Below are positions 42,925-52,676 of a DNA stretch of 64,000 bases, in pieces. The position numbers and the translations under genes are program-made. Source of the DNA: Usnea hakonensis (lineage: Eukaryota; Ascomycota; Lecanoromycetes; Lecanorales; Parmeliaceae); assembly GCA_013423325.1 (NCBI GenBank), contig BLJB01000036.1:62001-126000 (forward strand), given 5' to 3'. The notes under the pieces were generated by a model. The model worked only from the letters and a program-made list of their open reading frames with translations. It searched no databases and had not been told where the DNA came from. How positions within the stretch are numbered: position 1 is the stretch's first letter; the number at the start of each line of letters is the position of its first letter.

Positions 42925-45440
42925 ATGGATCAGCACGCCAATATGCACTCAGCACCCGAACCTGCTCAGGCTCGCACGGGTGTAAGTGCGCCAAGCCTCG
43001 CACATGACATCCAAGCTGATCTATGACATTGCAGACAGTCTTACTCAGGCTAGTAGGGCTGGTGGTCTTGTGCTTCATCGCGGGCGTCATAGATGCCGTA
43101 TCACGCGGCATCGGATCATTTATAAGGGACACCACGACGGCCGTATTGAACGGTAAATATATATCTATAGAGGTCAGCTCTCTTACTGACGCTCAAGAAG
43201 TCATCAGCGGCCAAATCGAACGCCAGGCTATCGACTGGCTTCCTAATGGTCAGGGATCTGCGGGCGAAGACATTACGCTCGGACCCATACCTGGGGCGTT
43301 CGAGACATCTGATGAGGATCGGACTTCCATCGACTCCAGCAGCGAAGGAGTTGAGGCACAAGCCGACCTTACGAATAGCTTAGGGGATGGTCAGACTTGT
43401 GCGGGAGTGGACAGCGAAGACCCTCTCCCAGTCCAGTCGGAGACCATCGACGCTCCTGTTGATCAGCAGGCTTCTGGGGAAGTGGGCGAGAACGAGGCTG
43501 GGGGTCTCGAGTCGGAGATCCTCGAGACTCATGCTGACGATTCTGATTCTCGTACCGAAGTCAAAGCGGGCGTTGACGTCGAGTACAGGAGCAGTGAACA
43601 GGACGGAGTCGTGACGGAGCTGGAGACTCCGTCGAGTCGGCTCAGCAGAGCGATTGTATCTCGTCGCTCTAAACTGTCGCGGAATGTGGCCGGAGTTCCA
43701 CGTCGACGGAGAGCTCGTGTCTCTCGTCTGAAGAAGGAAGTTGGGAGGGACGGCTTACTCCAAGCTGGGCGAGAGGAACAAGCTGTGGTTGACGATGTTG
43801 CCGGGCTCCGTGGAGATGTGCCTGCAAGCAACGGCCAGGCTATACCTGAGCCCATCCTGCCCAGAGGAGTAAAAGCGCAGGATAGGAAGACCGGGCGTCT
43901 AGTAAGATCTCGAGTCGCAGAGCTCTCGGGAACCTACAAAGCCCGCATTGGTCAGCTCAAGATGACACTGCGTTCGATCAGGGCGATGAAAGAGAGGATG
44001 CGGAGAGCGGCTGGGGGCTGTGTCAAGCTTGAGAGACGGATGACTGGCTTGGTATTCGATACCCCTGAGCAGGCAATGATCGGCTCGGATTCAGAAGCTG
44101 AGATGGAGATCGACGATGAAACGCCAACCGTCGGCGATGGCAAGGTCTTGGTTGGTGATCCAATGGACCTTGATGATGGCGCAGAAGCTGGAGACCCCAT
44201 GGATCTTGATGAGAGCACAGAAGCTGGAGAACCAATGGATGTTGATGATAGCACAGAAGGGACTAGCGATTCCATGGACGTAGACGAGAGCCAAGATGGG
44301 CCACAATCCGAGAACGCAGATACTGGCAACTCGAGCTCCGCTAGTGCGACCGCCAACGGAAGTTCAATGGCAACTCAAGTCGGCCAGCGATCTAATGCCA
44401 CAGAGGCGGGTCCATCTCACTCCGTGAATGGAAGTCAAGGGCGCAATCCCGGAAAGATCAACCAGGAGAAACTCCTGGAGAAACTTAACCGTGAGAAGGC
44501 GGAGCTGGCGCTTCGACAGGCGTCTACAAACGTGGCTGACAACGTTGTGACGACTTCGCACACGGATGCTGCTCTGAAACAGTCAACTCAAGAGCACGCA
44601 ACGCCGGTGGCAGCGCCGGAGGCTAGCACCACAGCTCCAAGAGGGTTAGAAGGAGCTACCAAACCCTCGGATTCTCCGCACAGCGCGGAAGAAATTAAGG
44701 AAGCACGTCGGGGAAAGAAGCCTGAGCCAAAGGCCGTGCCAGAAGAGGAGAAGATTCCAGCCCCTTCACCAGCACCGGTGGTAGCCGTCGGAGTCCAATC
44801 AGCGACTCCTAGAGTGAGCCTACTTCCAGCATCGTCTCCCGCATCAACGTGCCAATCAGAGGGAACCGCGACCTCACAGCCAGATACATCGGACACGACC
44901 TCGTCATCGGCAATCACCCCCACATCCACTCTTCCATCCTCAACTTCAACAACGGCGCCCACCTCACCACAAACCACGACTCCGAGCACCAGCGATTCTT
45001 CACCCGCTGGGAGCGCCACCACGGGTGATAAGACCTCACAAAAGAGGAAGATTGTGAAGCGTCGCTCAGACAACAAGAAGTCCCGAGCCAACCCCGAGAA
45101 AGCAGCGCCAAACCAAGATCAAGACGATCAAGACGGCCCCTCCACGTCCTCAAAGCGCTCTCAGAAACCCAAAGCCACAGGCAACCAAGAAGCGCAATTC
45201 GCAGCGCCCATGACGCAAGCGGAAATCGACGCTCAGATCCTGGAAGCGCAGTTCGGCACGCAACCGGACTCGGATACGGATTTGGATTGGCCGTCGGATG
45301 AGGATGAAGGGGTGGAGACGAGAGGGCGGGGGGAAAGAGAGGGAAGGGATGGGAGGGAGAAAGCGAGTGAGAAAAGGGGAGGGAGTGCGAAGGGAGCATC
45401 ACCTTCGACGAAGAAAGATGAGAAAAGGAAAGGGGGGTGA
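42925..45440 (+). CDS. Membrane-anchored acidic low-complexity protein, 820 aa
   Basis: Two exons by hand: 42925-42981 (19 codons) and 43035-45440, with a 53-bp intron, in phase. A single hydrophobic segment lies at about residues 22-45 (LLRLVGLVVLCFIAGVIDAV). The rest is hydrophilic. Residues 60-200 are acidic, about 215-330 basic (SRRSKLSRNV, RRRRARVSRLKK), followed by several near-repeats of the form (D/E)PMD(L/V)DD..(A/T)EAG at about 385-430. The last half is Ser/Thr/Pro-rich and disordered with a short KREKGG-like end. There is no known catalytic domain. A membrane-tethered scaffold is an inference. An in-frame ATG at 43023 lies within the intron and would need it retained. Confidence 0.7.
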
Positions 45441-45690
45441 AGGGGGCGCTTCACCACCATAGTATGCCTCGCCTCCTCGCCTCCCCTCTGTCCATTGCAT
45501 CGACCCGGATTTCACCACTCGCGTGTCAGGGATGACGTTTTCTCGTCATGGATGGAGAATGAGATAGATATCTCCCAAAGTTTTCTCGCAAACATTCTCG
45601 CAAGACGGCGGGAATGCTGCGAGGGAGATGGGGGTGAGATGGGGAAGGCAGTTGCGGATATCATCAAGTGGGGTTTTGTGGAGGCAGAAT

Positions 45691-45725
45691 AGAAGAAGAA
45701 GAAGAAGAAGAAGAAGAAGAAGAAG
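45691..45725. repeat. GAA trinucleotide microsatellite
   Basis: About eleven consecutive AGA/GAA units in the 3' flank of the 820-residue protein gene. Confidence 0.85.
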
Positions 45726-46347
45726 GAAGAGGGGTATGAGAAGGATGCGAGAAAGGGGGCTGAGAATGCGAATGGCGGCTACAGTGAGGCAGGCAGAGAA
45801 GAAGACTACCTTACACTAGAGGTGGAGAAGACGGAAGAGGAATACGAACGAGAAAGGCAGTTGAGAATGCGGGTTCGATATGATTTTTCTTTCTGGAGGC
45901 AGAGAGGGTGGGTGCTGTCTATCGACTTACATATAATCGTTAGGATTTGGGGGTTCATGTTATTCAGCTGCGGTAATATACCCAGGGTAGTGAGTGTATG
46001 GGAATTTCAAATCATCTTATTTATTGAACGGTGATGGGAACAGTTTTATTGAGCATTCAAGCAGTTTTTTGTGTGTTGGGGTGGCGCAACGCATCCACTG
46101 TAGATGGGGTTCAAGAGCGAGTGGTCTGTTGTAAAGCTTTCAGTAATAGATTTGCATGAGATGGGTAAGGGGTGGTTCGGGGGGTTAATTCATTGCTGCA
46201 GAATGCTGATTATGTATGTATGATACGTACGTACAAGATTACTTACTACCGTTGTTGCGACGAGTGATTTACTACCTCTTCGCGCTCGACGAGAGGCAGA
46301 CAGACGTCTAGTAGAGAATCATTTCCTTTGTGTCTGTTCGAGTAGAT

Positions 46348-46368
46348 CTAGCTAGCTAGCTAGCTAGC
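46348..46368. repeat. CTAG tetranucleotide repeat
   Basis: Five consecutive CTAG units, followed 40 bp on by three to four TGAC units. Both are in intergenic DNA. Confidence 0.8.
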
Positions 46369-46547
46369 AACCTTTGTACTAAATGTAGCTGGAGCTCTTC
46401 GATTGTCTGACTGACTGACTGTGGACGTTCCTCGTGATCAGAAATGTAGAGAGAGACAGTTGACAATTTGTGAGCCGCCACGTGCATCGAGGCCAGGCTC
46501 ATAACCGACAGCGCTCTTTCTCGATGGCTTTAAGAGCTCATGTTGCC

Positions 46548-48422
46548 TCAGCTACCCCAGGTACCTCCTTCCGTTGCATCTACAGTACCCCAACCACCCC
46601 CGTCAGCAGTATCAAAAGCCCCCCAAGTACTCGTACCTCCTTCCGTAGAGCCCCAAGTACCGCCCGCAGAAGAATCTTCAGTACCCCAACCACCCCCTTG
46701 GGCATCACCACCACCACCGACGTTGGGGTCTGCGATTTTCAACGCCCCAAAGCTTCCATGAGTAGAATCCTGGTTTTCCTTGTTTTCTTTTGGAGGATCC
46801 GCGATGGTGACGGCCACAGCTTGGACGCCTTTCCCCGATCGAGCAGGCGTGATGACGAAGGATACTCCAGTGCCTGGGTCGATCCCGCCATATTCGTCTG
46901 GGGTCTCGATCTCCGACATGTGGAAGTAGTACTTTTCTGGTGCGCCATAGCTGGTCGGATTGAGTGGGGCGATGAATCCGTAGCCGGTGAGGGGTCTGCT
47001 GTCTGGAGGGTCCATGTAGCGCTTGTTCCATAGATTAGTAGGTTAAACTAGAGTGCGAGGAAGGAACTCGGCAGAACGGGAGCTCTTACCAAGACTTTTC
47101 CGTAGTGTACTTTCGCAGTGACTCGTGCGACGCGTGCTGGGTCCTCTTGTCGGAGATCTTTTGCTGCGGGTCCCTTGCCAGCATCTTCACAGACAAAAGA
47201 GACGCACATGTCCTTCTCGAGCGTCAAGCCATTGCATTGCTTTACGTGGACGTGCGCATCATCACCTCCCTTCTTTCTCACGATGAATCCGAACCCCTTC
47301 TCCACGTTGAAGTTCTATCATAGCATTAGCTATATGGATTACAGCCAGCTTCACCACAAGGTGGAAAGGAAGTATCATCATACCTTGACGGTACCAAACT
47401 CGCGTCCTTCGTCAGACAGGACGGGCTCAGGGACACTCTCCTCCTCTCGGATCTTCTTGGCCGTATCGCCCTTGTCGGTGCTTTCCAAGATGAAAGAGAC
47501 AGGCTGCCCGATGTATGGCTCAACACCACCAAACTCTCGCTTGTGGCCGAAAACATCTTCACCACCTGTGCATCGACTGATGAACGCGAAACCTTTCTCT
47601 TCATTGTAAGATTTGACCTTGCCAAGTTCACGTTCGCCCTCGTCCTCTTCTACAGTCTCTTCCAGAACCACGCCACCCTCTTCCTCGCGAACATTCTTCG
47701 CTGAGGCGCCCTTCGGACCTTCTTCAAATACAAAAGAGACAGCCTGACCCTCAGCGAGGTCTTTGCCTCCGCAATCCTTCTTATGAACAAAGGCATCGTC
47801 TCCACCATTGAGACGGCCAATGAAACCGAAGCCTTTCTCTGCGTTCCATCTCTTGATGGTTCCCATCTCACGTGCTTCTTCCCCCACGGCGTCACCTTCC
47901 TCCTCGCGGACATTCTTTGCCGAAGCACCTTTCGGACCATGCTCAAACACAAAGGACACAGCCTGGCCTTCAACAAGATCTCGGCCTCCGCACTCCTTCT
48001 TATGCACAAAAGCATCGTCTCCACCATTAGCACGACCAATAAAGCCAAATCCCTTGTCGGCATTCCATCTCTTGACCGTCCCCATCTCACGCACTGATTC
48101 ATCACCCAAAACAGCTTCCTCGATCAAGACTTCCCTCGCTTTTCCACCCTTGTCATCACTCTCGTAGACAAATGAAACTTTGGACCCGGGTGTCAGACCT
48201 GCACGCTCGGGCGTCTCGCGCTGATGGCAGAAGATGCTGTCATTGAAGTCGGGACGTGAGATGAAGCCGAAGCCCTTTTCAGTCCAGCGCTAGAGACAAT
48301 TTAGTAATGAATTCAAAGTGGGAAGACATCTAGGCGGGGAGATTGAAGGATTAAACGGGGGTTGGGAATGGGCGCGGGCTGTGATGTACCTTGACTGTGC
48401 CATATTGACGTTCCTCAACCAT
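46548..48422 (-). CDS. Multi-cold-shock-domain protein (five to six CSDs), 545 aa
   Basis: Four exons by hand: 48422-48390, 48289-47384, 47314-47090, 47021-46548, with introns of 100, 69 and 68 bp, all in phase 0. Five cold-shock domains follow one another, each with RNP-type KGFGFI/KGFAFI motifs and DxFxH-like second motifs: about residues 7-70 ([20 protein letters not shown]), 85-150 ([18 protein letters not shown]), 160-225 ([18 protein letters not shown]), 235-305 ([18 protein letters not shown]) and 308-375 ([18 protein letters not shown]). A sixth, divergent one is at about 380-450 (GYGFIAP, YYFHMSE). The C-terminus is a Gly/Trp-rich tail with GGWGT/GGTWGS repeats. It should bind single-stranded RNA in the cytoplasm, comparable in layout to animal CSDE1/UNR. 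Domains 2 and 3 are near-identical, suggesting recent duplication. Confidence 0.88.
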
Positions 48423-49610
48423 GATGGAAGCTATGCTTGAGTGGTGATTGTGTGCAGAGCTTTGACAAGACAGAGAGAAAAGATGAATGCTTTGCTCGGT
48501 AGGAATTGGTGGTGCTGCAGATTCAGAGGTAGTATGTCGTGATTGATGAGAAAAGCGTCACGTCGACACTTTCGAAATTGAGTTTTTGAAAGGCTTCACT
48601 CCAGTCTGGCAAATTCCTCCGTCACGACGCGCCAATCAGAAGTGCGCTTATTGTTTATTCTTTTTCCTCTTTCATCTAAATTTCCTTATGCATTTTGCTT
48701 GTTTAGCCTGATACTTCATGTGCGAGATGGGAGGGTTTTCTTGTATGATAGGTGTTGCTCTTGGCCTGAACAAGAGTCCTGCATGGCCTAGTAATGGATT
48801 CGATCTCGACAAGCTCCATTTCAGAAAGACTTTCTAATTGGCGAATTACACATTAGTAACTTTGATCTTCAGGTTCATCTGTAACTCAATCCAGCTTTGT
48901 CGCTCGCTGACATGTTCAACAAGCAACAGAGGAGGTTAGGGCCGTGGTACTTTCTTTCTGATTCTCATACACAAATATTCGTTGCACTTTGTTGGGTGCT
49001 GATTGCACCAGCCAATATGCTCATGGACAGATTTGTTGTTTGGGTTTCAATTTTGAGCTTCCTGGCACAATCTTCAATCTCCTTCCTGAGCTTCAGCACA
49101 GCAAAACTCTCTTCGGTCTTCTCATTAACTTCCTCTCGTTGTTCCAGCACATTCTCGCATCCCTTTTCGTACATGTCATGGATTGAGTCTGCTTCTTCAT
49201 TCTTCGTAGGCTTCTGCACGGTCCAGAGCAATCTCATCAACCTCTGAGGATCCACGATCGTATTGCTCGGCGATCTCAAGGACAGCGAGCCCTGGATAGT
49301 CTACTTTCTTGCATCCTGACAAAGAACCCAGCTGAAGATAATATACAACTTGTAACCAATTCCATCGTCCGCAGCGCGAGCTCTGTCTCTGTGATTTTGT
49401 GCCATCTTAAGCATGCAATGTATCGTGTGTTGGTTTCGGGACTCTAAATCGCTTCATTAAATAAGGAGCATTTCGTATGATCATCGCCTGATTATATTTT
49501 GCTTGCGCAGAAGAGAAGTCTTAGTTGCCGAACTTGTATCTATGAGTTTGCACGAAGGCAGCCGGCTCGGTTGCACGATAACTTACTGGAATTTTTCTGA
49601 ATACCAACAG
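48423..49610. other. 1.2-kb intergenic
   Basis: No gene was recognised with confidence. A minus frame at 48965-49279 (104 codons) looks coiled-coil-like (VLEQREEVNEKTEES), but it has no other support. Divergent side: promoter of the cold-shock gene at the left. Confidence 0.4.
48965..49279 (-). CDS. Doubtful coiled-coil frame, 104 aa
   Basis: The frame includes CENVLEQREEVNEKTEESFA and LRKEIEDCARKLKIE, charged heptad-like sequence that suggests a coiled coil. No start context or neighbouring exon was found. It may be a fragment of a longer gene or chance. Confidence 0.25.
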   Translation of the reverse strand: MRSPSNTIVDPQRLMRLLWTVQKPTKNEEADSIHDMYEKGCENVLEQREEVNEKTEESFAVLKLRKEIEDCARKLKIETQTTNLSMSILAGAISTQQSATNICV

Positions 49611-52041
49611 TCAGTTGTCATGAGAAGTACTGGCCATGATGGCAGGTTCTGTACGTTTTCGAGTAGATGACTCAGGGACATTATCCAGCCCCTCGCGCCA
49701 GATACCCAACCCACCACTTCTACCTCCTTTCTTCCCAACCACTCGAACATCCTCAATGACACACCCTTTATCAACCCCCTTGCACATATCTACAACGGTC
49801 AGCGCTGCTCCGACGACTCCAGTCAACGCTTCCATCTCGACGCCCGTTTTCGCCGTCGTTTCGACCTGCAAGGAGATGCGGACACCTCCATACAGCCCAA
49901 TAGGCCTCGAAAGCTGCGAGGCTTCCTCGATCAGCCCTTCTTCCGATGGCGAAAAGGCTTTATCAGGTTGTGCGTCGTTGTCACAAAGGCCGACTGGCTC
50001 CAGGCGCACGAGGCACCCTTCAACAGGCACGCCGCCATGCGCTAGGGGTATGAGATCGCTGGTTCTCTTGACGGCTTGGACAGCGGCTATGCGGGCGACG
50101 GCTAGGACGTCACCTTTCTTGATAGCGTTTTGACGGATCAAGCGCAGAGGATCATGATTGGTGAAACGGACATGGCCAATAGCGACAGCAACACGGTGTG
50201 TGACGCACTTGGCGCTGGTGGATATGAGGTGGATTTCGGATGAGGGTGTCAGATGTGGAAGTGACGATGTGGCAGATTCTGTGGAAATGGAAGGAGAAGA
50301 CTCTGCAGGTGGTGTATTGACAGATGTAGTGGAGATTGCGCGGACGGTGTTCTTGGGCGGGTCAATGCTAGACAGAAGGTGTAATGGCATGGGAAGGGGT
50401 GTATTCGTTAATCCGACTGTCACAATCTTCCGCCTGCTCGGTTTGTTTGTCAATTGCGTTGGCCAGGAAGAGATATGTATTGACATAGGTCGAGTGCTGT
50501 TAGGTGGATTATCTGAGCTCAGCAAGGTCAGTGACAGCAAAACACTTTCATGATATCATCGCGGCCTGTAGTTAAACAGCATGGGAGCAAAACCATCACA
50601 TACATTAGTCGTAACGCAAGATGAACAGAGATGCAAAGTGGTCATATACATTTTTCTGTTCGTATCCAATATCCCAAGAACGAGAATACGCCTACCCACC
50701 AATCAAAATCATCGGCCTATTCTTCATATTCTCCAGCTCGCCCATTCCAGCATGCTTCTCCCTCTTTCTCTTCACCGCCATACCGATTAGTCCCAAGAGC
50801 TCTCTTTCTCTTCCCCCGTACCCAAGGGGTTGCACGTCCCCGGGAAGTGCATGCCGCCTATCCATCTCGACTTGCTTGATGGCTTCCATGGCTTCCTGAT
50901 CAATTGGCTGCCCATTGTTACTTCTTCGCAGCATGTCCCTGAGACTGACTTCGGCGTTACCGAAAAGACAGACTTTGAGATTTCCGTCACTTGTGATCCT
51001 CAAACGATTGCAGGTCCCGCAAAAGTTGTGTGTCATGCTCGTGATGAACCCAATCCGACCCACAAATCCGGGAACTTTGAACGTCTTACTGGTATCATTT
51101 TTCTTATCCCTCACCTTCTCCAAACCCGGGTATTTCTCTCTGATCAGTTCCAACATCTCCTTGTAGCTCAGCATCTTCCCCTTTGCCCATTTATTGCCAT
51201 CGAAGGGCATGTACTCGATGAACCTAACCTCGACATCTTTCTCCCGTCCCATCTCCACAAAGGGTATGATCTCGCGTTCATTGATACCGCGCATGACGAC
51301 GCAATTTATTTTCAGCTTGATGCCGGCGCCGAGGCGGTTCATTTCAAGTATGCGGTCGATGCTGCGGATCACGGCGGAAAAGCCTTGCCGGCGGGTCATG
51401 ATCTGGAATTGGAAAGGATCGAGGGTATCAAGTGAGAGATTGATGCCTGTGAGGCCTGCTTCTGCCATAAGATCCAGCTTTCGATGCAGGGCGATACCGT
51501 TGGTTGTCAAACATAGCTCTTTCAGCCCCTTACTTCGCAGACTTCCTATCCCTTGCATGAGCGGCACTATGTCCTTCCGTATCGTAGGTTCCCCCCCGGT
51601 CAACCGAATCTTCGTCACTCCTTGCGAGACGAAGAGCGCGGAGAGGTAGGATATCTCAGGCGTCGTGAGAAGGTGGGAGGCTGGGGAGAGCGGCACCCCC
51701 TCTTCGGGCATGCAGTATGTGCAACGCAGATTGCAGCGTTCAGTGACAGAGATCCGCAGGTAATCATGTTGGCGGGAAAAGTTGTCGGTCAAGAAGTCGG
51801 AGAAGGGTTTCGCGGCTTTGAGTGGCTGCTTCACGGTTGAAGCATAAGCTTGCGGCAGTGGGTGAGGCTGTGACGGAGTACGGAGAGGGAATGGCGTAAT
51901 TTCATCGAAGGGTACTGATTGCTCTGTAGCTGTTGCAGCTGAGGCGATGCCTCGACCTTGTCTGAGCAATTCTCGAGGCACGATGCGGGATGGGTTTGCC
52001 GGCTTCAGCCGGCAGATCGCTCGAGGAATTAGGAAATCCAT
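49611..52041 (-). CDS. cnxABC: Molybdenum cofactor biosynthesis MoaA-MoaC fusion (CnxABC/MOCS1-like)
   Basis: The first part (52041-50696) is MoaA: after a mitochondrial-style leader, a radical-SAM cluster site CNLRCTYC at about residue 105, the GGEPTIRK block, and the C-terminal second cluster [18 protein letters not shown]. It ends RPMILIGG then TAG at 50694-50692. The second part, to 49611, is Moa[30 protein letters not shown], and [21 protein letters not shown]. The two join in frame through an intron at 50545-50695 (GG|GTAGGC to AAAG|TG; 759 aa) or at 50513-50699. Together they turn GTP into cyclic pyranopterin, the first cofactor step. Unspliced RNA would make a MoaA ending in Gly-Gly, as in human MOCS1A. 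In the MoaC active region the usual LIPLCHP is LIPLAHG. Confidence 0.9.
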
Positions 52042-52676
52042 GACTATGTGTAAGAGAGAAAGGTGTTCCAGGATCTAGCATACTTCCCTTAGTAGACATT
52101 GAAATGTAAGTCAAAGGAGAGGGTTAAGAATTATACAAAGTTGCCATGATTGTATCAACGGCTATCGCCGAGGCACGCAGAAATGCGATAGCGTACTGTA
52201 CACCCACGCGGGTGACAGAAAGATTCCTATACACTCGATGAAATATAGATATCCTTTATTTATTTTTTATAAATATCATCTCTAGTAGATAAACCATTAC
52301 TTTACTAACTTTTAATTTTTTCAAAGTAATAGTATAGACTGTAGAATGAGACTGATATCAATTGTAACATATTGTTCAGATTCTAGTGACACCCTATGTC
52401 TGCAAAGGAACAGTGCAAAGGAAAAGAAGCATCGATAACGACATACAAAACAATCCAGATGTTGGGAAGAAGAGTTCTTAACTTAAAATAGATGATTTGT
52501 TTGTTGTGATCTATAGAGAGTACAACTAAAAGGGCCGTTGAGAGACGGCAGAGGTCCACCACCAGTAACGACCATCAGAATAGAAATAAAAGTGAGCCAT
52601 TATCTATCGCACTCAAGGCCGTGACAATCGTAAACACCATCAAGCGCCCCCGCAAGCTGGAACCACAATGAAGATA
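52042..52676. other. 0.6-kb intergenic with an AT-rich island
   Basis: No gene was recognised. The first 100 bp leads to the MoaA-MoaC start. The stretch 52230-52340 is clearly more AT-rich than its surroundings and has no open frame; it may be a remnant of mobile DNA or a matrix-like spacer. Confidence 0.4.

Larger units (their letters stand above)
45441..46547. other. 1.1-kb convergent intergenic with simple repeats
   Basis: No gene was recognised between the two convergent genes. It has a GAA microsatellite (45691-45725), a CTAG repeat (46348-46368) and a TGAC repeat (about 46406-46421). Confidence 0.5.

Noticed and set aside
44588..45091. A 167-codon minus-strand frame in the 820-residue protein gene
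   Set aside because: Antisense to a longer, consistent frame; repetitive Ser/Thr/Pro codons create open frames on the opposite strand.
48965..49279. Coiled-coil-like frame as a confident gene
   Set aside because: Kept only as a doubtful feature, since charged heptads alone are weak evidence and no exon partner was found.
50830..51435. Long plus-strand frames within the MoaA exon
   Set aside because: Opposite strand of a radical-SAM enzyme with unmistakable motifs.
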